Numbered from the stretch's first letter, positions 10,432-22,830 are shown. The stretch is DNA of 64,000 bases from Peromyscus leucopus (GCF_004664715.2 NC_051075.1:27701832-27765831); one strand, 5' to 3'. Numbers and translations: made by a program. The notes: generated by a model from the letters alone, not told the origin.

Positions 10432-12028
10432 AAAACTTAGTTTTCTTTTTTTTTTGGGTGCATTTCATACTTGAATACTGTATTTACGTCATTTCCACTC
10501 ATACTCTCCCCACTCTGTACCTATCCTACTTCTCAAATTCATGCATTCTTATTTTTAATTACTATTAATGAATATATACGTGTAGTATATATTACATATA
10601 TACAACCTGCTGAGACTATGTAGTGTGGCTTGTATGAATATTTCTTTAGAGCTGACCACTGGAATATGACAACCTATGAAGGGGTTTTTCCTTAAAGAAT
10701 ATTGATTCCCCCTCTTTCATAGCCATTGATTGCCTACAGCTCTTCCTTTAGGAATGGGGCCTTGTGAAATTTTCTCCATCCACATTGGTGTCAGCTTGTA
10801 AGCAGATCTTGCTTACGTGACTATATTGTTGAGATTTCATGGGCACAGCCTCCGTGCCATATACAGAAGACACTATTGCACAGCTGACAGCCTGGTCTTC
10901 TGACTTTTAGAATCTTCCCTGACTCCTTCCCCACAATTCTCCCTGAGCCTTATATGTTGGAGTTGCATTGTAGCTGTATCAACTAAATCTGGGTACCTCA
11001 TGGTCAATTGTTCTCTACATTTTGACTAGCTGTGTTTTTTATTTTTTTATAATGATCTCTATCTGAGGCAAAAATAGGCTTCTTTGATTATGGAAAAGAG
11101 CTATGGATATAAGGGTAAGTATTTAGAATGAGGTTAGAAATTATACTGGTGTAGGGAAATGGCAGTATTATGTTCTCCTCTAGGGTCCATGACCTCACCA
11201 CCTATAGGTAGGTTTACAGTGCCAGGCATGAATTCACTCCTATTTGGTAGGCCATAAATCAGATTATATGATCTTGCCATTTTGGTTGTTGTGGTGGTCA
11301 ATAATCTTTACATTTAGAAAGGATCGTTGATTGTTTTTTTCCCTTGGCCTCTTGCATAGCACTCTTGGGGGACCATGAGTGCTAGTCCTGAGGTCAGCAA
11401 CAGATGGATTACTTCATAACCTGCATCTGAAGAGTGTGGTGTCTTCAGCAATAGGGTCTTACCTTCAACTGGGAGGCAACCAAGGCCAGCAACACTAGCC
11501 TATATTGTTTTAATAGTCTTAGATTCTTCTGCCCAGCAACTTGGTGGGAGGCTTCATTGGACTGGGGTTTTTACTAGATAGTCCATGGCTCTTTGAGATA
11601 ATATTATCACCACCAAATGGTACAACTTCATTTAAACTATATATGCTCATATGTATAGACTTAAAAGCATATTATATGAATTTTAAAGTAAACATTAAAT
11701 AGTATGTTTCCAATGGCTTTCTTGAGCATCTTAAATGTTATTTATCCCTTCTATATCCCTCTCTCTCATCACAGTTAAAGTCCCCTTGCCCATTTTACCT
11801 ACCTCCCTCTTCATAGCAACCTGTGTTCCACTACCCCTCTCTCTAGAGGTATTTTTCCACCTCTCCCCACAATCCCTTTTTACTTTCCTAGTTTCTGAAG
11901 TTTAGAAGAGGATAAACAAATAAGAGAGAATATGTAGAGTTTGTCTTTCTAGATCTGAGTTACCTCTCTAAATTTATGCTCTATTTCCATCCACTTACCT
12001 ACAAATTTTATGACTTCATTTTTCTTTT
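10432..12028 (-). mobile_element. L1 3' UTR, 5'-truncated (copy A)
   Basis: A T-rich left end (minus-strand A tail, 10432-10455) is followed by antisense L1 3' UTR: CATTGGTGTCAGCTTGTAAGC, GAGATTTCATGGGCACAGC, GGGTCCATGACCTCACCACC, GTTTACAGTGCCAGGCATG, GTGTCTTCAGCAATAGGGTC and GGGGTTTTTACTAGATAGTCC. It ends near the ORF2 stop region (GAGTTACCTCTCTAAATTTATG). It carries no coding capacity. Confidence 0.8.
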
Positions 12029-12085
12029 GTTGTTTCAAAATACTGCACATTTACTTATTTCTATATTTTCACAGATCTGATATTT

Positions 12086-14222
12086 TCCTTTTATTTTTGA
12101 AATTATAATAGCTGCATTATCTCTTTCTCTCTTTTCCTCCCTTAGAACCTTCCCATAGACCCTTATTCTTTCAAATTCATGGCCTCTATTTCCATTAATT
12201 GTTGTTACATGCAATACATATATATGTATATACATACAAACATAGTCACATATATATTCCTAAAATATAACCAACTTAGTCTGAATGTTACTTCTATGTA
12301 TGTCTTCAAGGCTGAGCATTTGGTATTGGATAACAAATTGGTGTACTCCTGCCTGAAGAATCCTATTTCTCCTACTTTGGAAATTCCTTAGTTACCTGTA
12401 GTTCTTTGTGTAGGGTTGAAGTTTTCCTTCATACACTTTGGCACGCTTATTGGTGTTGTCTTTGTTAAGCTCATGTTTAGGCAGTCCTATTGCTGAGACA
12501 TTATGAGTGTACTTTCTAACATTAGTAGGAGACAGAATCTCACAGAGAATCCTCTGATCCTATGACTCTTATAATCTTTCCATCCTCAGCCTTAAATGTG
12601 GGAGTGTTTTGTAGAAGTATCCATTAGCACTGGGCTTCACAACTCTGCATTTTAATGTTGTGATTTTCTGTAGTGGTCTCTTTCTTTTGCAATGAGAAGT
12701 GTCTTTGATGCAGGGTGAGGACTACACTTATCTGTGGGTATAAAAACAAATGCTTATAGATTGTTATTAGGGATTATGCTGGTCTAGTAAAGAGGTAGTT
12801 ATAGGTTCTCATCCGAGATCCATTCCTTCAATAGCAATGAGCAGGTGGGTAAGTTTCCAGTACCAGGAATGTTTTCCTCTTGTTGAGTGGGTCTTAATTT
12901 AAATTACAGAGCTGATAGTTATGGTCAAAGTATTCATGTGACTACTGCATCATTAGTGTTTTCATCCCAGGTCAGTCACTGTTGTAGTTCACAGGTGTCA
13001 TAGTTGATTAGGACCTTTGCTTGCCTCCTTCCTTTGGAAGCTTTCATGACACCTTCTGGTACCATGATAGCTGATCTTCAGTGAGGGAGACATTTAGGTC
13101 AGTTCCAGCTCAGGGACATGTGGGCCCTGTTTCTGAAATGCTTGGTGTCTTCAGCAATAGAGATTCTTACCTTCTATTTGTGTGTGGGGGCAACCAAGGC
13201 AAAAGCAATATTTCAGATTTCAAAAGCAAAAAACATGTTTATCTAGCTTCTTGGACATTCCTGAATAACATCTCAAGAGAGGGTATCTCACGGCTGGTAT
13301 TGGGGTTTTTGTTAGGTGGTCTTTGGCTCTCAGTGGGAGCATTGTCAGCTCGGATGCCAAACATTCATTGAGATTGTATGTGTATATTTATGCATAGAAT
13401 TACACAGGTTAAAAAGGAACTATACATGGTATAGTTTTTTAATCAAGACAAGTAGCTAATAGTATGATTCCTTATGACTTTTCAGACATATTTCACTATT
13501 TTACTCTCTTCTTTCCTTCTTCTGTAATTATCCTTCCCCCCTCCTTAAAGAGCACCCTTTTAACTATTTTCCCAGTCAGGTCACATGTATGCTGCTATTC
13601 CTCTCTCTGTTGCTCCCTAAACCCCACTTCCTTTGCAATGCTCCTTCTATAATTTCCTGGTTTCTGCAGGTCCTCTGGGATATGTACTCACATTTGAAGA
13701 TTTGGAGGCAGGAACCTCTGATGAGAGAGAACATGTGGCCTTTGTACTTCTGGGTCTGTGTTACTCCCGCCCCCCATTCAATATGTTCTTTTCTAGTTCC
13801 ATCCATTCCCCTGCAAAGTTCAGAATTTCATTTTTCTTTATAGCTGAATAGTATTCCATAGTATGTGTGTATCATATTTTCATTATCCATTTGTTGGTCG
13901 AAGGACTTTTAGACATTTGCACTTCCTAGCTATTGTGACCAGAGCAGCCATGAGCACAGCTGAGTGGGTTGAGTTCTTTAGGTAAATGCCAAGAAGTAGT
14001 ACACCCGGGTCATACAGTTGATTTATTTTTAGCTTTTATGGGGAATTTTCCATACTGGTTTCCATAGTGACCGCACCAGTTTGCAGTCCCACCCACAGTG
14101 AATGAGGGTTCCCCTTCCCCCACATCCTCTTTGGCATTTGTTCTTCTTTGTCTTCTTGCTCTGTCAATCTGACTCAGGTAAGATGAAATCTCAAAGCTGC
14201 TTTGATTTGTATTTCTCTCTAT
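12086..14222 (-). mobile_element. L1 3' UTR and ORF2 3' end (copy B)
   Basis: Antisense L1 from its A/T-rich end (CTTTTATTTTTGAAATTATAATAG), through a second copy of the 3' UTR landmarks (TTTGGTATTGGATAACAAATTGG, GGGAGTGTTTTGTAGAAG, CTTATCTGTGGGTATAAAAAC, GTGTCTTCAGCAATAGAG, GGTATTGGGGTTTTTGTTAGG), to the ORF2 C-terminal region (GCTGAATAGTATTCCATAG, CATTTGTTGG, CCATACTGGTTTCCATAGTG, CCCACAGTGAATGAGGG). Open frames at 13081-13851 are antisense noise. It lies in line with copy A in the same orientation. Confidence 0.9.
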
Positions 14223-14239
14223 GATATGATAGAGATAGC

Positions 14240-14772
14240 TGTGATCTGTAACTCTGAATTAAAATAAACTCCAAATAGTCAAAGACCGAAATTTGAAATC
14301 TGAAATGCTAAAATTGATAGAAGCAAATATAGTGGTATCTTATATAATACAGGTATAGGAAAGACTTTCTGAGTAGGACTCTGTTTGCTCATGAATTAAG
14401 GTGAACAATCAAACTTCATAAAAGTAAAATTTTCTGTACAGCTAAGGAGACAATCAATTGAGGGAAAAGAAAACCTACAGAGTGGGAGAGAATCTTTGCC
14501 TGCTATACATCTGAAAGATGATTAATATTCAGAATATAAAAAACTCAAAAACAAAGAATCAAAACAACAAATGAAACATTAAAAGTGGGTTACAGATCAG
14601 AACACAGCATTCTCAAAAAATTAAAATGGCTAGGCAATATTTTGAAATACTTTTAACATCCTTAGCAATTAGAGAAACAAAGATTAAAATTACTTTGAGA
14701 ATGAATCTTACTCCAATGAGAATGGCCAACGTCAACAAAACACCTCACAGCAAACGATGGTAAGGATATAAC
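14240..14772 (+). mobile_element. L1 ORF2 segment in opposite orientation to copy B
   Basis: Sense ORF2 landmarks: AGTCAAAGACCGAAATTTG, GATAGAAGCAAATATAG, GCTAAGGAGACAATCAATTGAG, GGGAGAGAATCTTTGCCTGC, CATCCTTAGCAATTAGAG and CTCCAATGAGAATGGCCAAC. It abuts the minus-strand copy B directly and partly covers the same ORF2 region, so it is best read as the inverted 5' portion of copy B. A separate insertion is the alternative. Confidence 0.85.
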
Positions 14773-16674
14773 CATCTTCCTAGTTTTCTCCCTTCATTTG
14801 ACCCTGCATCAGAGGACTACTTGTTATTCCCAGACCATGCCATTCTATCAAGATGCTTACAACACATTCTCAGTCTTGCTTCAGACTGTCTTAAATGTCC
14901 TCATCCTGTCTCTTTCAAAATCCATGTATTTTTTAGTATTCCATTCTTACTGCCTAAGGTGACAGAAATATAAAGAATCTAAATAATACATAAAGAGTCC
15001 TAAGCTAACTGCTGGTTGAAGGTAGTAGACTCATGCGCCACAGGCAGTGAACTGTTTAATAGAATAACCACACTGGCCAGAGTGTTACTACAGAGTGTGC
15101 TCATGTTTCCATAGTGGGAACAGCCGGGTCAACAGGAGGTTGTCTGGGATGTACAAGGGCAGCCCAGAGCTAAAGATACCTGAAATATTTATAATGGAAA
15201 TAGAGCTTGCTTGCCCTTATTCTAGGGGGAGACACTATCTGTGTCTTCCAAGACTGTTTCTGATATAAACATCCTCAAATAGGCAGTACAGAAAAAGGAG
15301 TAGTTAGTCACAGCTCACAGGTATACCACAGCGTGAGAGCTCCCTGGAGACTTAGTTCTGACAGCAATAACCTAACACACAACTTCATGGTTTCATGACC
15401 AGCTCACCATTCTATCTTTCCCTTCCATGAGCCCCCTGGTCCCACCCTTATCTGAAAGTTCTTTCTGGGAGACCTCAAAACCTAGACATCTCAGGCTGAT
15501 CTGACCCAAATCTCTAACCTTTCTCTTTGTCATTAAGACTAACCATCCTCACAAGTTGTATCAGGTTTTCTTTTTTTTCAACCCAGAGTCCCTGACTTTT
15601 GTGGTCTCTCTTTTCCCCTAGGCCTCACTCCTTGCCCTGCTCTCTTTGAGCTCCAACTCATGTCTCTGACTCATCATGCCCTCCATGCCCCCCCCATGCC
15701 TTCTTGCCTTGCCATATCATTGCTCTTGGGTTATCTTCTACTTTCTTGTTTTTTTTTTTCTTTTTATGCCACCAGGCTTTCAAGCAAATGTGGAGAGCAC
15801 TAGGTAACTTTATTGATGGAGGCATTAAACATGATAATTTCCCATTTTAGCAGTTTCAGTCCATCTCCCAAGTTCCCATTTCTTACTTATAAAATATTTG
15901 GGTGGTAAACACCACAGCAATGAAAACTGGAGCAGGCCTCAGATAATGGTTACAATAAAATGTTCATTATAATGCTGACAGTAAATATAAGAGGTATATT
16001 TCTGTTTTACCTCTCCCAGGGTAATGGACCTAAAGCATTTTGAGTTTCAAGAGTGAAAACAACTAATCCTTTATTGAAGTTGGACTAAAATAGAACATAC
16101 TCAACAGGTTATATTGTGGTCATTTTTATTCAATTTCATTCCAAGTTCAGCAAAGGGACTTTGCAAGGTGACTTACAATTTTTCTCATTTTTTTTTTTTG
16201 TTATTTTCCATTAGACCATTAAACACATTGCTGGGTGTCAAAAAGCTTTTGCCATTAGGACATCGAGAAGACTACAACAGCAAATACTCTGTTGATGGTT
16301 TTAGTTTATGATGCGTTTCACGCTGTGCTTCGCCAACAGTTAAATCCTTTAGCACTTTCAGGGGGATGAATCATCACGTGTGTGAGAACCTTAAGCACCT
16401 TTGTTTCAGGAGAAAAAAAAAATGTCATGTCTGATGTCAGTTTGTGATAGCTCAGTGTCTGCTGGGTTTCAAGGAGAAAACCTGAAACTGAACAACCTTG
16501 TAAAATGGGGTGTTGGGATGGTCCCAGTTCTGATGTTTTTCTCCTTCAGGACAGTTCTTAGGTAGAGTCAAATTTGCACTGTTTATCAATCATAGAACAT
16601 TTACATTTGGGCCTAATAACTGAGAAGAAGCAATCAAAAACTGACAACATAGAGAGTTCCAATTAAGAGAAAAA
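14773..16674. other. Repeat-poor unassigned stretch
   Basis: About 1.9 kb without a recognised repeat. Pyrimidine-rich blocks at 15540-15770 have no clear feature. No gene supported. Confidence 0.5.
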
Positions 16675-16735
16675 ATGGGTGGAAAACCTGTATTATCACA
16701 CAAGAATGAAGCCCACACCGGGGTTTTGTTTGCTG
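16675..16735 (+). other. Candidate first coding exon ending at a splice donor
   Basis: An ATG at 16675 opens 20 codons without a stop (MGGKPVLSHKNEAHTGVLFA) and runs into GCTG|GTAAGT at 16736-16741, a near-ideal vertebrate 5' splice site. The surrounding 14.8-18.5 kb has few repeats and more CpGs than the rest of the window. I do not recognise the peptide, the ATG context is AAAAAATGG with no clear promoter upstream, and a 61-nt open stretch with a donor arises by chance at appreciable rates. Speculative. Confidence 0.12.
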
Positions 16736-16741
16736 GTAAGT

Positions 16742-18491
16742 TTCCTTAAGAATTAAGAAGTGTTTTCCCATGTCAGAGCAATGCTAAACACGGTAGATCT
16801 GAGTCGTGAAAGCAAAACCTGTTAAAGTTGCTAAGACTCTGGACCCTAGAAGCGACACTGTTGTCAGCCTAAGGACAGACCTTAAATAATGAAGATGCCA
16901 CCTTCATGGTGACCGGTTTGGTTTTGATAGCTGTTCCTGGCTTCCCTGTTACTGACGATGAGTGCCTAATCTTGTCAAGTCTCTTGAAATAAATGGATGA
17001 CGTCGTCTTTAAATTTGCTTTTAGTTCTGATACTCTTTTGTATCCTCAGCCCCATTTATTGTTTTCCTGCCCTTTTAAAATCTGGGAGATTGGAAGGATC
17101 TCTTTAGAAGTAGATCTTTTCTATCAAGCCTGGCATTAGGAAAGCAACTTTCTCCTCTTCTCCCTCTTCCTTGTTCATCAGAATAGGGTAGGTTCTCATT
17201 TGGGGGGCTTGTATGTATTGGGGTGGTATTCACTTTGTCCGTGCCCTTGGAATAGCAACGTGCTGCACTGATACTTTCTTTCAGTAAAGAAAGGGGCAGG
17301 TTATAGGATGTCACAGTCATTGTAGTCACAGTCCCTTAGTTTTTATGATTTTTTGTTGTTTTTGTTTTTAGCAGTAATTTATTTCAGAAAAGCTCCATGG
17401 TTTAGTGTACATAAACACAGTGATGCTCACAGGGTCTGACCGAGTGGGAAGGGATGCATTTTACCAGTATGTCCTCCAGACAGGCATGGAGCAGCCAGCA
17501 GAGTGGAATGGAGTTACTGCAATGTGATAAAAAGGTGTTGACGCTCTGTCCCGCTCTGGTGAAGGGCAGTGGGAAGAGAAGCACCTTGCTTGCATCACTT
17601 GTTTGCGGTCCTTTCTCATCCACTGGGCTGGGGGCTGCTCAAGGACACTAACGCAGTAAAGACGGCACTGCCCTGTCTCCGAATGCCATGTCACACTATT
17701 CGGAGGGACACGGGCTCCTTAGGACACCTGGGCCATATTTGGCAGGGCAGCTTTGTCAGGGCCTGGTATTCATCAGAGGGAGATGCCTGAGATCCTGTGA
17801 AACCCCACATTTCAGAGCACGGGCATATCTGGGCAAGTAATTGACTTTCTCTAGCATCCCATTTCTGTAAATCTTGAGCTCAATTTCAGATTTGATTAAA
17901 TACAGCTTTCTGTCTTCCTTGATGTCTGTTTTACTCAGAGTCATAAAATTTTATCACATGGTGAGAGAAACAGGGGAAAATGTCAGGTTGAGATGGGCGT
18001 TGTGGACCAGACTTGCAATTCTAATGGGGATGGTGTTGCCGGTGCGAGTGGGGTGTCGCTCAGTACTTCAGTGCAGATTCCTTGTTGCTTGCAGGTTCTT
18101 ATTCCTGCACTACTCAACTCAAGGAGCCACCCCATTCCCATTCTTCTGGTGAAAATGACAGAAATCTAGTGGAAGTTTAAAATAAAAATCAACAGCCAGC
18201 TAGAGCCAGAGGAACGAACTTCCTACTTAGTTTTTCTTCATTTAGAAATGGCACTTTTAATAGTTTCTCAGGTAGAAATGAATTTTTATTTAATTTTCAC
18301 TTCAAACGATTTGATGGAAAGAAAGTAAGAGGGATTTTAATAAAGATATCAGATTTTGTTAGCTGCCAAGTCTTGGATGAGACTGTTAATACATAGGTAA
18401 AAGTTTAATTGTAGATTGCCCTTTCTAAAGAGAAACCACACCACCCACTTTCCCTGTATGGTAGATTTCTTTGTCTTTAGAATTTGCTTTT
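16742..18491. other. Repeat-poor unassigned stretch
   Basis: About 1.75 kb with no recognised SINE, LINE or LTR. Several overlapping open frames of 60-92 codons occur on both strands at 17400-18150, where base composition is more GC-rich. None shows a recognisable motif. Possibly conserved non-coding DNA, but conservation cannot be judged here. Confidence 0.45.
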
Positions 18492-18798
18492 GGTGTGTGC
18501 CTGTGATGTGGTACATGTGTAAGTGTGTACACATGGAGGCCAGTGGTTAAGGTAAGGTGTCTTGCTTGATTACTCTTTGCCTTAGGCTTTTTGAGATGGA
18601 CTCTGAACCACCTGGAACTTGCTGATTGGCTAGTCTGGCTGGTCCAAAAGCCCTGGGGATTCCTCTACCTTTACTCCTCTATCCTGGGATTATAGACATG
18701 TGTCATACATATCTTTATAGGTGGGTGCTTGGGATCAGAACTCAGGTCGTCTTACTCAAGCAACAAATACTTAACCTGGGAGTCATCTCCCACACCTG
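18492..18798 (-). mobile_element. B4 SINE
   Basis: The complement of a B4 (ID-like head joined to a B1-like body). The right end reads AACTCAGGTCGTC...ACTTAACCTGGGAGTCATCTCCC, which is the ID-type head. The middle has CTGGGATTATAGACATGTG and CTTTTTGAGATGGACTCTG. The left end has GTGTGTGCCTGTGATGTGG, the degraded CA-rich tail. Confidence 0.85.
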
Positions 18799-19827
18799 TG
18801 TTTGAAACTTTATTACGTTCAACTGATTATTTTTACGTATACTTATAAAGTATCAACCTGTAAATTTTTGTCATTTGTTTGAGGCAAGAATTTGAAATCC
18901 TACCTGCTTTGATGTCTGTGTGGGAGAAGTGGGAGGCCTTGCTGTTCTGAGTACTGGGCTTTAACTCTGTTTTTTTTTTTTTTTTTTTAGTAAGAACTCT
19001 GGCTTCAGGGGAACCACTCTAGTCCCACTTCCAGCCCCTGTAGGGAAGTAGCTTGACTTTCGCTTATTTTCCGCAGTCGCAATTCATGGTTTAAAGATGG
19101 CACTGTAGTTAGTACCTATCAGAGATTCCTCGTGGCTTTCCTGTATATTTAAGTTCACTTCGGCACGTGAGCCTTGATTCCAGCGTGCTCAGGTGCTTAA
19201 GAGAGGGGACTCAACTTCTCAGGTCATGTTACTTTAGTTATTCTTTAGTGGGAGTCTAATACAGCAGTTGTATAACAATACATGCTCATGTTGCAAGAGA
19301 ACAAGATCAAAATATGACATAGATAGAAGCCAAAAGGTTGAACTCAAAGGAAATTAGCGATTATTAGGAGTTGAAAAGAGAAGTTGGGGAGCTGGAGGGA
19401 AGTTTATGTTGGGTACCAAATCACAGATAGAGAGGACAGATGAGGTCTACTGTCCCATTTCACAGTAGGAAATGTGCCTAAGCCAGGGAAGTCGAGCTTG
19501 GCAAGGTAAGAGGAACTGAGCCCTTGGAATTTTTAATAAGCCAGGACCAAATATCTTTTTCACTCAATAGATTTTCAGTGATTGGAATTGAAGTTTCACT
19601 TTTGGTTTTGGTGTGTTGGGCAAACAGACTGAGTTCTCATGAACTGGTGTAAAGTTGGAATCCCATGAATGAGAGTAAAAACACACACATAATTTAATAA
19701 AACCATCACAAGGAAAAGCTCAATGGTGGCCCAAGAGATTGGCATGTTTGATTTGGTTGGCCTTCCATTACTTTATTCAGTAATTAATTACCTAACAAAT
19801 ACTGTATGCACAAGACAAAAGGCCTTT
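18799..19827. other. Unassigned sequence
   Basis: No gene or repeat recognised apart from a T-run near 18971-18989. Confidence 0.5.
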
Positions 19828-20422
19828 AAGTTTTAGAGAGCAGGTCATCATAGAGCCTTTGTCCAGTGACTGATGGAGGCAGATGCAGAGATCCATGACC
19901 AGGCACCAGGTTGAGCTCCAGGAATCCAACTGATGAGAGAGAGGAGAGCTACTGCAGGTGAGGGACGTCGAGATCATGATGGGAGGACGTGCAGAGATGA
20001 CCGGCCCCACTAGTGGAAGCCCATGAACCGTGGACTGTTGGCTGTGGAGCCCCCATGGGACTGGACTAGGCCCTCTGGATACGGAAGATGGTTGTTTGCC
20101 TTGAACTGTTTGGGGGGTACCCAGGCAGGGGGATCGGGATCTGTCCCTGGTATATGGGTAGGCTTCTGGGAATCCGGTGCCTGTGGTGTGACACCTTGCA
20201 CAGCCTTGGTGCAGTGGGAAAGGACTTGGCCCTGCTTAGGCTCAGTGTGCTGGGCTCTGCTGACTCCCCATGGGAGACCTCGATTTGGGGGATGTGGGGA
20301 TGCGGGGTGGCTTGGGAAAGAGGGCTGGGGAGTGGGAGGAGGGAGGAGGGGGATCTGTGGATGGTATGTGGAGTGAGTAGAAAATTTCTTAATAAAGAAA
20401 AATGAAAAAAAGTTTTAGAGAG
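19828..20422 (+). mobile_element. 5'-truncated L1 3' end with 13-bp target-site duplications
   Basis: AAGTTTTAGAGAG stands at 19828-19840 and again at 20410-20422. The 569 bp between is a muroid L1 3' UTR: GTCCAGTGACTGATGGAGGC, ATGCAGAGATCCATGACCAG, CCCATGGGACTGGACTAGGCC, a G-rich block at 20285-20350 (GGGGGATGTGGGGATGCGGGG...), then an AATAAAG signal at 20391 and a short A-rich tail. The left junction CTTT/AAGT fits the L1 endonuclease. Little decay, so relatively recent. Long frames here (117 and 105 codons plus, 179 codons minus) are UTR artefacts. Confidence 0.93.
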
Positions 20423-20432
20423 TAGAAACAAA

Positions 20433-20735
20433 GGGCTGGGGAATGTCTCAGTAGGTAATGTGTTTGCTGTGAAGCTGAATGACCTGAGTTCAGATCCCCA
20501 GAACTTGCATAAAAGCAAGAGGAGAAGCAGAGATGAGAATCTCTGGACACTCAAGGGCCCCTTGTTTGGTGCAGTTGGTGGTGGGTAAGAGAGACCCTGG
20601 TGCAAACACGATAGAAGGCAAATGAGGCAAATGCTGGTACCTGAGATTGTCCTCAGACCTCCACAAGTGGCAGTGACATATGTTAGTACTCACAAACATG
20701 TCACTCACAATGAACACACAAAGCTCACAAGCACT

Positions 20736-20774
<39 letters not shown>

Positions 20775-20830
20775 ATGAGTGGGTGTGTGCATTCACACAC
20801 ACACACACACACACAGACACACACACACAC
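20433..20830 (+). mobile_element. B4/RSINE1-type SINE with dinucleotide tail
   Basis: Starts GGGCTGGGGAATGTCTCAGTAGG with the ID-type head and GACCTGAGTTCAGATCCCCAGAAC. It continues through GAGACCCTGG and CTCAGACCTCCACAAGTGGC, and ends in (GT)n at 20740-20772 and (AC)n at 20795-20830. The dinucleotide tracts grew from the CA-rich B4 tail. Confidence 0.8.
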
Positions 20831-22334
20831 AGCACAGAGTTGGGGAAGGGGAGGAAAGGAAGAACAAATTAAATTAATTCATTTGACATTTACCCCAAAA
20901 GTAGGAGACCCAGGTCTTATTTGTGGAGACTAAATGAGAACACAGCTATGAAGTGGAATTTAAACCTTCCCATAACGGAAGGGAGATCAGAACCACCAGG
21001 GGACATAATTCTAGTGACTGAGGAGTTGGTGGAACCTGCACCATGTGGTCTGATGTGGTTGTCAGACAAGACTTGACCATCACAGAAACTGTGTATGGAG
21101 TGTGTCTGGACTGTATATCCTGGCTTATTAAAAATTCCAAGGGTTCAGTTTCTCTTACCTTGCCAAGCTCCACTTAGGCGCATTTCCTGCTGTGAAATGG
21201 AACAGTAGACCTCATATAGTTGTCCCCTCTTGGCCAGCTTACCTTTGAGGAGTACTAATCAGAGTTAAACTGTGCTTTTGAACAAGCACAAATCAAGGGA
21301 TAGAATCAGAAAGCGACTTACTTTTGGGTACTTTCCTCCTTAGAATTCATTCGCCGGGAGTATTTCTTCACTATTGATGTCCCAAATGACTGAAAGACAC
21401 TGAAGTCTTGGTTACAAGCAAAAACTTCCATCAAACTTCCACGAATGGGGTGTATGCAGCTGGGAATGGAGTCTACAGATGGTTGCTTCTCCCTTTCTTC
21501 CTTTCCATGCTTGTTCACGGCTCCCCTTCTTCAGGCCCACGAGCCATGATTTCTGAACGCTCTAACTTGTGAGCTTGGTAGAGGTGTAGTGAGGATATCA
21601 GAGGGAGCAAGAAAGTTCTTAACTGGTATTGAAAAAGCTGCCTCCATTCTCTGTGAGGCAAGGTTGAAATGCAGTGCTCTGCCTCAGGACACTCTCGTGG
21701 GTTGGTTAGAGATCACCCAGCCTCTCTAGTCCTACTGCTTGGAGCTGCCTTGGGGAGGGAAGGTGCCCTCTGATGTACCCTGTCTCGTGACTTGTCTCTG
21801 ACCTGTCTGCTTACTGCTTACTGCTTGTCCCTGAGCACTCAGTCCTTGTCATCTCATTACTTTTTGCAGAGGGCCATTCTTGTTTCTAGTGCACTCTCTT
21901 AAAATGACTCCAGTACAGTTCTCTCTAGGCACGGAGTTCTCAGAGAGCCCTCTCCAATCCTTTGTTTTCAGATATTCTAGGAAGGCAGCATAATCACCAA
22001 ATTGCCACATCCCCTTTGCTCTGTCATAAGAGAGAGTTCTGGCTGGTTTATGTCCTTACCTTCCTCAAGTGTGAGTCAGATAATTTTGGGCTCTTTATTG
22101 ATCTGAAATAGCAGTTATTAGATTTTTCCAAGTTGTTCTTTTGAGACTTTTTCACTAGATTTGAAACAGGAAAATACACACCTTTAGTCATATTTTTTGA
22201 GAGGGGAAAGATTGGGATCCACAGCTTCAAAAAAAACCCCATCAAAATGCATTAATGAAAGAATTATCTTTCACTAGGGATCTTTTATACTCCTCATATG
22301 GTAAGAAGGGACTAACTTGTCTTCTGAGTCTTCT
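20831..22334. other. Unassigned sequence
   Basis: About 1.5 kb without a recognised gene or repeat. Confidence 0.5.
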
Positions 22335-22830
22335 CTTTTTTAAAATAAACTTTATTGATGTTTTCTAATCTCTCTTTAAAAATTGACGTATAGAATATAC
22401 CTCTTTTAAATGTACAGTAGTACATTTTGACAAATGAATTCTCATGTAACTCCTATCATAACCAACATTTTAACCATTTCCCCCCAAAATTTCTTTGGGT
22501 CCCATACAGTTAACTCACCTTTCCGGTCAGGATCCTAGGCAACTTCTGATATATTGTCAGTCACTATAGATTTGGACAGACTTCTTTGGAACTTCGTGTA
22601 GTTTGAATCCTGCAGGAGGCATTGTTACCCATCTTTGTTTGCTTTGCGTAATATTTTGGGGATTCAACCATATTTTGCTTTGTGTTAGTTAATTTTCCAA
22701 TCCATCTTTGGGGATTCATATTATGAAACTGTGTGGCATATAGTTATACCACAATTTGTTTATTCAGATACTCCTACATCTTTCTGGGTTATTTTTAGCT
22801 CAGGCTATTACAAATGAAGTTCCTGAGGAA
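22335..22830 (-). mobile_element. Ancient L1M 3' end
   Basis: Antisense order typical of old mammalian L1M: AACTTTATTGATG, TTGACGTATAGAATATACC, TACATTTTGACAAATGAATTC, CTCACCTTTCCGGTCAGG...GTCAGTCACTATAGATTTGG, GGGGATTCAACCATATTTTG, ATAGTTATACCACAATTTG, TCTTTCTGGGTTATTTTTAGC and GGCTATTACAAATGAAG. Strong divergence. Confidence 0.8.

Noticed and set aside
20023..20605. Overlapping open frames of 117, 105 (plus) and 179 (minus) codons
   Set aside because: They lie across an L1 3' UTR and the adjoining B4; the G-rich strand has few stops on either strand. Not genes.
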